Shown here: positions 24,922 to 33,959 of the stretch, piece after piece
Position numbering within the stretch: the first letter of the stretch is position 1
Layout of the letters: each line of letters opens with the position of its first letter
Source of the DNA: JAXMCI01 sp046349435
GTDB taxonomy: Bacteria > Pseudomonadota > Alphaproteobacteria > Dongiales > Dongiaceae
DNA: 64,000 nucleotides
Assembly (NCBI GenBank): GCA_046349435.1
Contig: JAXMCI010000011.1
Span: 124,001-188,000 of the forward strand
Direction of reading: 5' to 3'
Position numbers and translations under genes: made by a program
Notes under the pieces: model-generated
The model's database searches: none
Seen by the model: only the letters and a program-made list of their open reading frames with translations
What the model was told of the DNA's origin: nothing

Positions 24922-25824
24922 ATGGCCCAGCCCGCTCAGGCCGCCGCCCGCCCGCCGCTGCTGCCGCGGCTCGGGCTCGGCGCGTCGCCGCTGGCCTGGC
25001 TCGGGGTGGCGCCGTTCTTCCTCTTCGCGCTGCTCTTCCTGATCCTGCCGACCGCCGACCTGATGGTCGGCGCCTTCCAGGACGCCGACGGCAACTTCAC
25101 CCTCGGCAACCTCTTCAACCTCTTCCAGCCCTCGATCCTCGACGCCTACTGGATCAGCATCGAGGTCAGCGCCGCCTCGGCGATCGGCGGCGCCATCGTC
25201 GGCTTCTTCCTCGCCTATGCCGCGGTGCTGGGCGGGCTGCCGGCCTGGATCCGGCCGACCCTGATGACCTTCTCGGGCGTCGCCTCCAACTTCGCCGGCG
25301 TGCCGCTCGCCTTCGCCTTCCTGGCGACGCTCGGGCGCACCGGCCTGGTCACCGCGCTGCTCATCAAGTACCTCGACTTCAACATCTACAGCACCGGCTT
25401 CAACCTGCTGAGCTTCTGGGGCCTGACGATCACCTACCTCTACTTCCAGATCCCGCTGATGGTGCTGATCCTGGCGCCGGCGCTGGACGGGTTGAAGAAG
25501 GAGTGGCGGGAGGCGTCCTCGATCCTCGGGGCCAGCTTCTGGCAGTACTGGCGCTTCGTCGCGCTGCCGGTGCTGTGGCCGAGCCTGCTCGGCACCACGC
25601 TGCTGCTCTTCGCCAACGCCTTCGGCGCCATCGCCACCGCCTACGCGCTGACCGGCAGCTCGATGAACATCGTCACCATCCTGCTCTACGCGCAGATCCG
25701 CGGCGACGTGCTGCACGACCAGAACCTGGGCTATGCGCTGGCGCTCGGCATGATCCTCATCACCGGCCTCTCCAACGGGCTCTACATCTGGCTGCGCACG
25801 CGCAGCGAGCGGTGGCTGCGATGA
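24922..25824 (+). CDS. ABC transporter permease (PotB-like)
   Basis: A 300-residue inner-membrane permease of the spermidine/putrescine/thiamine-type group with six hydrophobic segments. The EAA-like loop reads EWREASSILGASFWQYWRFVALP at about residues 194-216. The ATG lies 30 bases after the hairpin with only a weak ribosome-binding site. The stop overlaps the next permease start (ATGA). Confidence 0.9.
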   Translation: MAQPAQAAARPPLLPRLGLGASPLAWLGVAPFFLFALLFLILPTADLMVGAFQDADGNFTLGNLFNLFQPSILDAYWISIEVSAASAIGGAIVGFFLAYAAVLGGLPAWIRPTLMTFSGVASNFAGVPLAFAFLATLGRTGLVTALLIKYLDFNIYSTGFNLLSFWGLTITYLYFQIPLMVLILAPALDGLKKEWREASSILGASFWQYWRFVALPVLWPSLLGTTLLLFANAFGAIATAYALTGSSMNIVTILLYAQIRGDVLHDQNLGYALALGMILITGLSNGLYIWLRTRSERWLR

Positions 25825-26600
25825 AGGGCTCGCGCTTCGGCTCGTGGCTGGCCATCGTGCTCGGCGCGCTCTACTTCGTCGTGCCGCTGATCGGCACGCT
25901 CGAGTTCTCGATGCGCATGAAGCGCGGCACCTACAGCTTCGAGGCCTACCGGGTCGTGCTCGGCGACCCGCAGTTCCAGGCGACCTTCCTCTACTCGACG
26001 ATGATGGCGCTCGCCACCATCGTGGTCGGCGCGCTGCTCGTCGTGCCGACCGCCTACTGGGTGCGGCTGCGCCTGCCGCAGATCCGCCCGGTGGTCGAGT
26101 TCATCACCCTGCTGCCGCTGGTCATCCCGGCGATCGTCATCGTCTTCGGCTATCTGCGCATGTACAACAGCGAGTCGTGGCTGCCGCTGACCGGCTACGA
26201 GCGCAGCACCGACCTGCTGCTGGTCTTCAGCTACGTCACCCTGGCGCTGCCCTACATGTACCGCGCCGTCGACACCGGCCTGCGCGCCATCGACGTGCGC
26301 ACCCTGACCGAGGCGGCGGAGAGCCTGGGCGCCGGCTGGCGCACCATCCTGTTCCAGGTGATCTTCCCCAACGTCCGGGTCGCGGTGCTGAGCGGCGCCT
26401 TCCTGACCTTCGCCATCGTGATCGGCGAGTTCACCATGGCGAGCCTGCTCGACCGCCCGGCCTTCGGGCCCTACCTGCAGCTGATCGGCGCCAACCGGGC
26501 CTACGAGCCGGCGGCGCTCGCCATCATCGCCTTCGCCGTCACCTGGGCCTGCATGGGCCTGCTGCAGCTGATCGGCCGCGGCGTCGCCGGAAAGCGCTAG
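25821..26600 (+). CDS. ABC transporter permease (PotC-like)
   Basis: A 259-residue second permease. It has six hydrophobic segments and an EAA loop, LTEAAESLGAGWRTILFQVIFPN, at about residues 165-187. It starts inside the stop of the previous permease, which implies coupled translation, and is followed after 16 bases by the ATPase gene. Confidence 0.9.
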   Translation: MKGSRFGSWLAIVLGALYFVVPLIGTLEFSMRMKRGTYSFEAYRVVLGDPQFQATFLYSTMMALATIVVGALLVVPTAYWVRLRLPQIRPVVEFITLLPLVIPAIVIVFGYLRMYNSESWLPLTGYERSTDLLLVFSYVTLALPYMYRAVDTGLRAIDVRTLTEAAESLGAGWRTILFQVIFPNVRVAVLSGAFLTFAIVIGEFTMASLLDRPAFGPYLQLIGANRAYEPAALAIIAFAVTWACMGLLQLIGRGVAGKR

Positions 26601-26616
26601 AAGGGATCGCGCCCGC

Positions 26617-27687
26617 ATGGCCTTCCTCGAGCTCGACCACCTGCACAAAAGCTTCGGCGCCCAGACCGTGGTCGAGCAGGTCCACCTCGCCATCGAGCGC
26701 GGCGAGTTCGTCTCCTTCCTCGGCCCCAGCGGCTGCGGCAAGACCACGACGCTGCGCATGGTGGCGGGCTTCGAGACGCCGACCGGCGGCACGGTGCGCA
26801 TCGACGGGCGCGACGTCACCCGCCTGCGGCCGAACCAGCGCAACATCGGCATGGTCTTCCAGGCCTATGCGCTGTTTCCCAACATGACGGTGGCGCAGAA
26901 TGTCGGCTTCGGCCTCAAGGTGGCGAAGAAGCCGCCGGCCGAGATCGCGCCGCGCGTCGAGGAGATGCTGCGCATCATCAAGCTGCCGCAACTCGGCAGC
27001 CGCTACCCCTTCCAGCTCTCCGGCGGCCAGCAGCAGCGCGTCGCGCTCGCCCGCGCGCTGGCGCCCAAGCCGCAGGTCCTGCTGCTCGACGAGCCGCTCT
27101 CGGCGCTCGACGCCAAGATCCGCATCTCGCTGCGCGAGGAGATCCGCAACGTCCAGCGCACGCTCGGCATCACCACCATCTACGTGACGCACGACCAGGA
27201 GGAAGCGCTCTCCATGTCGGACCGCATCGTCGTGATGAACGAGGGGCGGGTCGAGCAGGTGGGGGCGCCGTTCGAGATCTACAACTTCCCGCGCACCCGC
27301 TTCGTCGCCTCCTTCGTCGGCACCCTCAACATCCTGCGCGGCCGGGTCGTCGACCCCAAGGGCGGCCTGCTGGTCGACGACCAGCCGATCGCCGCCAGCC
27401 GCCTCACCGGCATGCTGCAGGCCGGCGAGGTCCGCTCGATCGCGCTGAGGCCCGAGGCGGTGACGCTGGGCGACGGCGCCGATGGCCGCAACCGGATGCA
27501 GGGCACCATCGAGGAGGTCAGCTTCCTCGGCGCCATCGTGCGCATCCGCGTCCGCTTCCGGGAGAACGCCATCTCGCTCGACACCTTCAACAGCCCCGGC
27601 GCCCCGCCGCCGGAGCGCGGCGCCCCGGTCAGCGTCAGCTTCGCCCGCGAGGACGTGCTGGTGCTCGAGGGCGCCGAGGCCGCCTGA
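26617..27687 (+). CDS. ABC transporter ATPase (PotA/CUT1-like)
   Basis: The 356-residue ATPase shows Walker A GPSGCGKT at about residue 38, Q-loop VFQAYALFPNMTV, signature LSGGQQQR and Walker B VLLLDEPLSALD, then a C-terminal TOBE-type regulatory region (about 245-350, with SIALRPEAVTLG). It energises the two permeases just upstream. Polyamine, thiamine, iron or aminophosphonate importers all use this kind of ATPase. Confidence 0.92.
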   Translation: MAFLELDHLHKSFGAQTVVEQVHLAIERGEFVSFLGPSGCGKTTTLRMVAGFETPTGGTVRIDGRDVTRLRPNQRNIGMVFQAYALFPNMTVAQNVGFGLKVAKKPPAEIAPRVEEMLRIIKLPQLGSRYPFQLSGGQQQRVALARALAPKPQVLLLDEPLSALDAKIRISLREEIRNVQRTLGITTIYVTHDQEEALSMSDRIVVMNEGRVEQVGAPFEIYNFPRTRFVASFVGTLNILRGRVVDPKGGLLVDDQPIAASRLTGMLQAGEVRSIALRPEAVTLGDGADGRNRMQGTIEEVSFLGAIVRIRVRFRENAISLDTFNSPGAPPPERGAPVSVSFAREDVLVLEGAEAA

Positions 27688-27702
27688 GCCTCGCTCCTCT
27701 TT

Positions 27703-27784
27703 GTCATTGCCGGGCTTGACCCGGCAATCCAGGGCCGCAAGCTGGATGCCCGGGTTGAGCCCCAGGGCCGGGCCCGGGCATGAC
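27703..27784. repeat. Palindromic extragenic element, copy A
   Basis: The element begins GTCATTGCCGGG and ends CCCGGGCATGAC. Its left hairpin has 9-bp arms (27706-27714 with 27720-27728) around CTTGA. Its right hairpin pairs ATGCCCGGG with GCCCGGGCAT around an enlarged loop. A second copy with the compact right hairpin lies at 38458-38529. It separates the ATPase gene from the second binding-protein gene and could act as terminator or transcript stabiliser. Confidence 0.75.
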
Positions 27785-27832
27785 GAGAAGGAAAGGCGCT
27801 TGCGAAACCTGACCGGAACAGAGAAACCCCGC

Positions 27833-28972
27833 ATGGCGAGAGCGGCGGCGAAGCACCGCAGGCCGGGGCGCGCCCGACGCTGGTTCCTTTCCGCGGCGCT
27901 GGCGGCGCTGGGCGTCGTGGCGACGAGCAGGCCCGCGGCGACCCAGGCGCTCGACAAGCTGGTCGCCGCCGCCCGGAAGGAAGGCCAGCTCACCGTCATC
28001 GCGCTGCCCCATGACTGGTGCGGCTATGGCGAGCTGATCGCCGGCTTCAGGACGCGGTACGGCCTCAAGGTCGAGGAGCTCGATCCACAAGCCGATTCCG
28101 CCGCCGAGCTCGAGGCGATCAAGGCCGGTCGCAAGACCAAGGGGGCGAAGGCGCCCGACGTCATCGACGCCGCGCAGGCCTTCGGCCCCGTGGCGGTCAA
28201 GCAGAAGCTGCTGGCGCCCTACAAGGTCGCGACCTGGGACAGCATCCCGGCTGCCGCCAAGGACCCGGCCGGCTACTGGTACGGCGACTATTACGGCGTG
28301 CTGGTCTTCGAGATCAACGGCGCCGTCGTCCGGCGCAGCCCGGGCGACTGGGCGGACCTGCTCGCCCCCGACTACCGCAACGCCGTGGCGCTGGCCGGCG
28401 ACCCGCGCAGCTCGACCCAGGGCATCCTGGGCGTCTACGCCGCCGGCCTGTCGCAGACCAGGGGCCAGGCCGACCAGGCCGCCGCCGCCGGGCTCAGGTT
28501 CTTCGCCGAGCTGAAGAAGCGGGGCAACCTGCTGCCGACGGTCGGCAAGCCGGCGACGCTGGCCCGCGGCACCACCCCGATCGTCATCCGCTGGGACTTC
28601 AACGCCCTCTACGACCGCGACGCCCTCAAGGGCAACCCGCCGGTCCAGGTCGTCATCCCGGCCAGCGGCGTCGTCGCCCGCTTCTACATCCAGGCGATCA
28701 GCGCCACCGCGCCGCACCCCAACGCCGCCCGGCTGTGGATGGAGTATCTCTATTCCGACGAGGGCCAGCTCGGCCTGCTCAAGGGCTATTGCCGCCCGAT
28801 CCGCTTCGACGACCTGCTGAAGCGCAAGAAGATCCCGCCCGAGCTCCTCGCCCGGCAGCCGCCGGCCGCCGGCTATGCCAGGGCCGTCTTTCCGTCGCCG
28901 GCGCAGCAGGCGGCCGCGCGCGACGCCATCGCGAAGGGCTGGAACAAGGTGGTGGGCGTCGATGTCCGATAG
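27833..28972 (+). CDS. ABC transporter substrate-binding protein, family 1 (second copy)
   Basis: The 379-residue protein closely resembles the binding protein at 23715 along its whole length, sharing KEGQLTVIALPHDWCGYG, ATWDSIP, WYGDYYGVL and the C-terminal FDDLLKRKK region. It has a basic N-terminus and a signal peptide ending near ATQA. Many Lys/Asp positions of the first copy are replaced by Arg/Pro/Ala, suggesting an old duplication with a changed ligand. Its last 11 bases overlap the following acetyltransferase gene. A palindromic element separates it from the ATPase, so expression may differ from the first copy. Confidence 0.9.
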   Translation: MARAAAKHRRPGRARRWFLSAALAALGVVATSRPAATQALDKLVAAARKEGQLTVIALPHDWCGYGELIAGFRTRYGLKVEELDPQADSAAELEAIKAGRKTKGAKAPDVIDAAQAFGPVAVKQKLLAPYKVATWDSIPAAAKDPAGYWYGDYYGVLVFEINGAVVRRSPGDWADLLAPDYRNAVALAGDPRSSTQGILGVYAAGLSQTRGQADQAAAAGLRFFAELKKRGNLLPTVGKPATLARGTTPIVIRWDFNALYDRDALKGNPPVQVVIPASGVVARFYIQAISATAPHPNAARLWMEYLYSDEGQLGLLKGYCRPIRFDDLLKRKKIPPELLARQPPAAGYARAVFPSPAQQAAARDAIAKGWNKVVGVDVR

Positions 28973-29522
28973 CGCGAGGGCCGGCGAGCCGCCGGTGCTG
29001 GAGACCGAGCGGCTGCTCCTCGCCGGCCACCGGATCGAGGACTTCGCCGAGCTCGCGGCGACCTGGGCCGAGCCCGCCGTGGTCGAGCACATCTTCGGCG
29101 GCGAGCCCTCGGCGCCGCGTGACTCCTGGATGCGGCTGCTTGCCTATCGCGGCCTGTGGCCGCTGCTGGGATTCGGCTACTGGGCGGTCCGCGACAAGGC
29201 CACCGGCCGCTATCTCGGCGACCTCGGCTTCGCCGACTTCCACCGCCTGATCGAGCCGTCGATCAAGGGCATCCCGGAGGCGGGCTGGGTGCTCTCCACC
29301 CGCGCCCACGGCCGCGGCATCGCCACCGAGGCGCTCGCCGCCGCGCTCGCCTGGCTGTGGGCCCAGGGCCACGACCGCAGCGTCTGCCTCGTCGCGCCGC
29401 AGAACCGCGCCTCGCTGCGCGTCGCCGAGAAGGCCGGCTACCGCGACCCGGTGATCCTGAAGATGAACGGCGAGGACACGCTCCTGCTGACCTGCCGCCG
29501 TCCGATCCCTCGCCCGCGATAG
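28962..29522 (+). CDS. GNAT family N-acetyltransferase (RimJ/RimL type)
   Basis: The 186-residue protein starts ETERLLLAGHRIEDFAELAA after a short leader and carries the acetyl-CoA-binding pattern RAHGRGIATEAL followed by NRASLRVAEKAGY, typical of RimJ/RimL-like enzymes. It acetylates an amine of unknown identity. The ATG lies within the end of the binding-protein gene, so translation is probably coupled. It may detoxify or modify the imported compound (inference). Confidence 0.88.
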   Translation: MSDSARAGEPPVLETERLLLAGHRIEDFAELAATWAEPAVVEHIFGGEPSAPRDSWMRLLAYRGLWPLLGFGYWAVRDKATGRYLGDLGFADFHRLIEPSIKGIPEAGWVLSTRAHGRGIATEALAAALAWLWAQGHDRSVCLVAPQNRASLRVAEKAGYRDPVILKMNGEDTLLLTCRRPIPRPR

Positions 29523-29530
29523 CGGGAGAG
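29509..29530. terminator. Inverted repeat at convergent gene ends
   Basis: CTCGCCCGC (29509-29517) pairs with GCGGGAGAG (29522-29530), one mismatch, around a GATA loop overlapping the acetyltransferase stop. It lies in the short gap before a convergent gene and shares its CTCGCCCGCGxxAGCGGG core with the hairpin at 21840. Confidence 0.45.
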
Positions 29531-29538
29531 GGAGGAAC

Positions 29539-31983
29539 TCATGCCTTTACCCGCTCGTTCCTCGGGTCGTAGAGCGGCTCGAGATGCAGCCGGGCCGGCA
29601 CCCGCTCGCCGGCGACCTCGAGCTCCCAGCGGCCGCTCTGGAGGAACGCGGTCGGCACGCCTTCGGCGGCGCGGACATAGCCGTAGCCGATCGCCTGGCC
29701 GACCGTGTAGCCGTAGCCGCCGCTGGTCAGCCAGCCGACCTGGCGGCCGTCGCGGAAGATCGTCTCGCGGCCGAGCAGGACGATCCCGGGATCCTCGGTG
29801 GTGAATCCCGCCAGGCGCTTCGTCAAGGGCTGGCCCGCCTGCGCCTCGATCGCCGGGCGGCCCAGGAAGGGGATCTGCTTGCGCAGCTTCACCGCCCAGC
29901 CGAGCCCGGCCTCGAGCGGCGTGTGGTCGGGGCCGATGTCGCTGCCCCAGGCGCGATAGCCCTTCTCCAGCCGGAGCGATTCGATGGCGCGGTAGCCGGC
30001 ATTGGCGATGCCATGCGCCGCGCCCTCCGCCATCAGCCGGTCATAGACCACGCCGGCCGTCTCGACCGGCAAATGCAGCTCCCAGCCGAGCTCGCCGACA
30101 TAGGTGACGCGCAGCGCCCGGACCGGGGCGCCCGCGATCGTCAGATCGCGCCAGGTGGCGAAGGGGAAGGCGGCGTTGGCGAGGTCGGCGCCGCTCGCCG
30201 CCTGCAGCACGTCGCGGGCGCGCGGCCCCATCAGCGACAGCACGGCGAAGGCCGATGTCACGTCGATCAGCCGCGCCTCCAGCCCGGCCGGGATGTTGCG
30301 CTCGATCCAGGCGAAGTCGTGCGTCGCGAAGCCGGTGCCGGTGACGATGTAGTAGCGGTCCTCGGCCAGCCGTGAGACGGTGAGGTCGCACTCGATGCCG
30401 CCGCGGCGGTTCAGCATCTGGGTGTAGACGAGCGAGCCCGGCGGCTTCTCGACGTCGCCGGCGGCGATCCAGGCGAGCGCCTGGGCGGCGTCGCGGCCGA
30501 CCAGCAGGAACTTGGCGAAGGAGGTCTGGTCGAACAGCCCGACGCGCTCGCGCACGGCCCGGTGCTCGGCGCCGACCGCATCGAACCAGTTCTGCCGCTC
30601 GTAGGAATAGATGTCGTGCGGCGCGGTGCCGGGCGGCGCGAACCAGTTCGGCCGCTCCCATCCCAGCTTGGAGCCGAAGCAGGCGCCTTGCGCCTTCAGC
30701 CGCTCATAGAGCGGCGAGACGCGCAACGGCCGGCCGCTCTCATGCTCCTCGTGCGGCCAGGCCATGGTGTAGTGCTTGCCGTAGGCCTCCAGCGTGCGGG
30801 TCAGCACCCAGCTTTCGTCGCGGTGCAGCGCGCCGAAGCGGCGGATGTCGACCGGCCAGAGGTCCATCGGCGGCTCGCCGCCGGCGATCCATTCGGCGAG
30901 CGCCCGGCCGGCGCCGCCGGCGCTGGCAATGCCGAAGGCGTTGAAGCCGGCGCCGACGAAGAAGCCGGGCAGCTCCGGCGCCTCGCCGAGGATGAAGTTG
31001 CCGTCCGGGGTGAAGGATTCCGGGCCGTTGATGAAGCGCTTGATGCCGGCCGTCTCGAGCGCCGGGACACGGGCCAGCGCCTGGGCCATCAGCGGCTCGA
31101 AATGGTCCTGGTTCGATTCGAGCAGGGCGAAGTGGAAGCCCTCCGGGATGCCGTTCTCCGCCCAGGCGATCGGGTTCGGCTCGTAGCCGCCCATCACCAG
31201 CCCGCCGACCTCCTCCTTGAAGTAGATCAGCCGGTCGGGGTCGCGCAGCGTCGGCAGGTCGCGCGGCACGCCGGGGATCGGCTCGGTGACGAGATACTGG
31301 TGCTGCACCGACTGCAGCGGCACCGCCACCCCGGCCAGCCTGCCGATCGCCTTGGCCCATTGCCCGCCACAATTGACCACCGCCTCGCAGCGGATCGTGC
31401 CGGCCGCCGTGACGACGCCGACGGCGCGGCCGCGCTCGATGAGGATGCCGGTTACCGGGCAGTCCTCGACGATGCGCACGCCGGCCTGGCGCGCGCCCTT
31501 GGCCAGCGCCTGGGCGATGTCGGCGGGGTTGGCCTGGCCGTCGGTCGGCAGGAAGGCGGCGCCGACCACGTCGCTCTCGTCCATGATCGGCCAGAGCCGC
31601 TTGGCCTCGGCGGCCGAGAGCAGGTGCATCTCCAGCCCGAAGCTGTGGGCGGTGGTCGCCTGGCGGCGGATCTCGGTCATCCGCTCGGCGTTGCAGGCCA
31701 GCCTGAGGCCGCCATTGCGCTTCCAGCCCGTCGCCTGGCCGGTCTCGGCCTCCAGCCGGTCGTAGAGCTCGACGCTGTATTTCAGCAGCTGGGTGATGTT
31801 GGCCGAGGAGCGGAGCTGCCCGACCAGCCCGGCGGCGTGCCAGGTCGAGCCGCTGGTCAGCTTGTTGCGCTCGAGCAGGACGATGTCCCGCCAGCCGAGC
31901 CGGGCGAGATGGTAGGCGGTCGAGCAGCCGATGATGCCGCCGCCGATGATGACGGCGCGGGCCTGGGTCGGAAGGGTGTCCAT
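29539..31983 (-). CDS. FAD-dependent N-methyl amine dehydrogenase with GcvT domain (dimethylglycine/sarcosine dehydrogenase type), copy 1
   Basis: The 814-residue flavoprotein has an N-terminal dinucleotide motif (residues 12-19, IIGGGIIG), the likely covalent-FAD residue His49 in GSTWHAAGL, a DAO domain to about residue 400, and a C-terminal folate-binding GcvT region (YVGELGWELHLP, LEKGYRAWGSDIG). Enzymes of this type demethylate dimethylglycine or sarcosine, passing the one-carbon unit to tetrahydrofolate. Its ATG overlaps the stop of the betaine-type permease (ATGA), making it the last gene of a four-gene import-and-oxidise operon. Exact substrate unknown; a second copy lies at 40429. Confidence 0.9.
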   Translation of the reverse strand: MDTLPTQARAVIIGGGIIGCSTAYHLARLGWRDIVLLERNKLTSGSTWHAAGLVGQLRSSANITQLLKYSVELYDRLEAETGQATGWKRNGGLRLACNAERMTEIRRQATTAHSFGLEMHLLSAAEAKRLWPIMDESDVVGAAFLPTDGQANPADIAQALAKGARQAGVRIVEDCPVTGILIERGRAVGVVTAAGTIRCEAVVNCGGQWAKAIGRLAGVAVPLQSVQHQYLVTEPIPGVPRDLPTLRDPDRLIYFKEEVGGLVMGGYEPNPIAWAENGIPEGFHFALLESNQDHFEPLMAQALARVPALETAGIKRFINGPESFTPDGNFILGEAPELPGFFVGAGFNAFGIASAGGAGRALAEWIAGGEPPMDLWPVDIRRFGALHRDESWVLTRTLEAYGKHYTMAWPHEEHESGRPLRVSPLYERLKAQGACFGSKLGWERPNWFAPPGTAPHDIYSYERQNWFDAVGAEHRAVRERVGLFDQTSFAKFLLVGRDAAQALAWIAAGDVEKPPGSLVYTQMLNRRGGIECDLTVSRLAEDRYYIVTGTGFATHDFAWIERNIPAGLEARLIDVTSAFAVLSLMGPRARDVLQAASGADLANAAFPFATWRDLTIAGAPVRALRVTYVGELGWELHLPVETAGVVYDRLMAEGAAHGIANAGYRAIESLRLEKGYRAWGSDIGPDHTPLEAGLGWAVKLRKQIPFLGRPAIEAQAGQPLTKRLAGFTTEDPGIVLLGRETIFRDGRQVGWLTSGGYGYTVGQAIGYGYVRAAEGVPTAFLQSGRWELEVAGERVPARLHLEPLYDPRNERVKA

Positions 31984-33959
31984 CAGAGAAGTCCGAGACG
32001 ACGGCGGGTGCGGGCGCTGCCGGCGCCGATCAGGCGGTCGGCGGTGATGCCGATGAAGGCGACGGCCAGGCCGGCGACGATGCCGCGGCCGGAATCGGCC
32101 TTGGCCAGCGCGATGAAGACCTCCTGCCCGAGGTCGCGGGTGCCGACCATCGCGGCGATGATCAGCATCGAGAGCGCCAGCAGGATGGTCTGGTTGATGC
32201 CGAGCATGATCTCCGGCAGGGCCAGCGGCAGCTGCACCCGCCAGAGGATCTGGCGCGGCGTGCAGCCCGAGGCCACCGCGCCCTCGATCAGCGCCGGCGA
32301 GACCTGGCGGATGCCGTGGTTGGTGTAGCGGATCGCCGGCGTCACCGCGAAGGACACGACCGCGATCATCGCCGTCACGTCGCCGACCCGGAACAGCATC
32401 ACCACCGGGATCAGGAAGACGAAGGAGGGCATCGTCTGCAGCGTGTCGATGACCGGCGTGATGATGCGGTTCGCCCGGTCGCTGCGCGCCGCCCAGACGC
32501 CGAGCGGGATGCCGATCGCGGCCGCGATGATCGAGGACAGGCCGCAGAGATAGACGGTGGTCATCGTCTTCTCCCACAGCCCGACGGCGGCGCAGAAGAA
32601 GGTCAGCGCCGCCACCAGCAGCGCCAGCCGCGCGCCGCCGAGCTGCAGCCCGGCGAGCGCGATCATCGCCAGCACGCCGGCCCAGGGCAGCGCCAGCAGG
32701 AACAGCTTCACCGGGTTCAGCACGTCGAGCAGCAGCCAGGTGCGGAACGCCTCGATGTAGTCGAAGAAGTTCACGGTGATCCAGTCGACCAGGGCCTTCC
32801 ACATCGGCGCCGTGCTGATCACCATGTCGCGCGGCACCTTGTTGAAGCCCGGCACCTGCGTGCCGATCGCCGTGGTGACGACGAGCAGGGCGAGCGCCGC
32901 CAGCAGGTAGGGATGGCGCACCCAGAGCGGCCCCGCCGCGTCGCCCTGCGGCCGCTGCCGGGCCGCCGCCTGGCTCAGGCGGTCGAGCGCGATGGCCAGC
33001 GCCACGATGGCGAGCCCGGCCTCCAGCGCGGCGCCGACCTTGAGGGCGCGCAGCGCCAGCAGCACGTCGTAGCCGAGCCCGCCGGCGCCGATCATCGAGG
33101 AGATGATGACCATGTTGAGCGACAGCATGATCACCTGGTTGACGCCGACCATCAGGGTCGGCCGGGCGCTCGGCATCAGCACGCGCCACAGCTTCTGCCG
33201 TCGCGTGCAGCCGGCGATGTCGGCGAAGTCGACCAGCTCCGGCGGCACCCGGCCGAGCGACAGCGTGGTCGCCCGCACCATCGGCGGGATGGCGTAGATG
33301 GCGGTGGCGAGCAGCGCCGAGACCGGGTTGTTGCCGAACAGGATCAGCATCGGCACGAGGTAGGCGAAGGTCGGCACCGTCTGCATCAGGTCGAGCGCCG
33401 GGGTGACCACCAGCTTGTCGAACCTCGGCGCGCGGAAGGCGGCGACGCCGACCAGCAGCCCGACGACGATGCAGAGCGGCACGCAGATCAGGATCAGGGC
33501 CAGGGTGAGCATGGCGCTCTCCCACTGGCCGAACAGCGCGATGTAGAGGAAGCAGAGCCCGGCGACCAGCGCCAGGCTGCGCCCGCCGGCGGCGAGCCCG
33601 GCCAGCGCCACGGTGGCGACGATACCCACCCAGGAGAGCCGCGGGATGGTCAGGCTCCAGTCGCCGATCTCGATGTCGAGCGTCTTGGCGAGCAGGCCGA
33701 GCGCGACGTCGAGCGGCACCGCGACGATCGCGGCGATGCCGCGGGTCAGCCAGCTGAGGTTGACCTTCATCCAGCCCATGATGGCGCTGATCCAGTCCGA
33801 GACCGGGACGACGGCCTCGGCCGGGTAGGCCTGGAGGAAGGGCAGGCGGTCCTGCAGCCAGTAGAGCGCGACGGTGGCGGCCAGCACCGCGATCCAGGCG
33901 AGCGACCAGCCCGAGACGGGCGCGCTCCGCCGTGCCGCGCCGACCGCCTCGACGGTCAC
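31983..33959 (-). CDS. Glycine betaine-type ABC permease, two permease domains fused
   Basis: The 658-residue membrane protein contains two ProW/OpuAB-like permease domains in tandem. Each has a periplasmic-binding-transporter core with similar segments: TFAYLVPMLILFGNNPVSAL and GCTRRQKLWRVLMPSARPTL in the first half, SFVFLIPVVMLFRVGDVTAM and GCTPRQILWRVQLPLALPEI in the second. Usual homologues are half this size and work as dimers, so this is a covalent dimer. The GTG start at 33959 overlaps the ATPase stop (GTGA). Substrate expected: betaine or another quaternary amine. Confidence 0.9.
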   Translation of the reverse strand: MTVEAVGAARRSAPVSGWSLAWIAVLAATVALYWLQDRLPFLQAYPAEAVVPVSDWISAIMGWMKVNLSWLTRGIAAIVAVPLDVALGLLAKTLDIEIGDWSLTIPRLSWVGIVATVALAGLAAGGRSLALVAGLCFLYIALFGQWESAMLTLALILICVPLCIVVGLLVGVAAFRAPRFDKLVVTPALDLMQTVPTFAYLVPMLILFGNNPVSALLATAIYAIPPMVRATTLSLGRVPPELVDFADIAGCTRRQKLWRVLMPSARPTLMVGVNQVIMLSLNMVIISSMIGAGGLGYDVLLALRALKVGAALEAGLAIVALAIALDRLSQAAARQRPQGDAAGPLWVRHPYLLAALALLVVTTAIGTQVPGFNKVPRDMVISTAPMWKALVDWITVNFFDYIEAFRTWLLLDVLNPVKLFLLALPWAGVLAMIALAGLQLGGARLALLVAALTFFCAAVGLWEKTMTTVYLCGLSSIIAAAIGIPLGVWAARSDRANRIITPVIDTLQTMPSFVFLIPVVMLFRVGDVTAMIAVVSFAVTPAIRYTNHGIRQVSPALIEGAVASGCTPRQILWRVQLPLALPEIMLGINQTILLALSMLIIAAMVGTRDLGQEVFIALAKADSGRGIVAGLAVAFIGITADRLIGAGSARTRRRLGLL

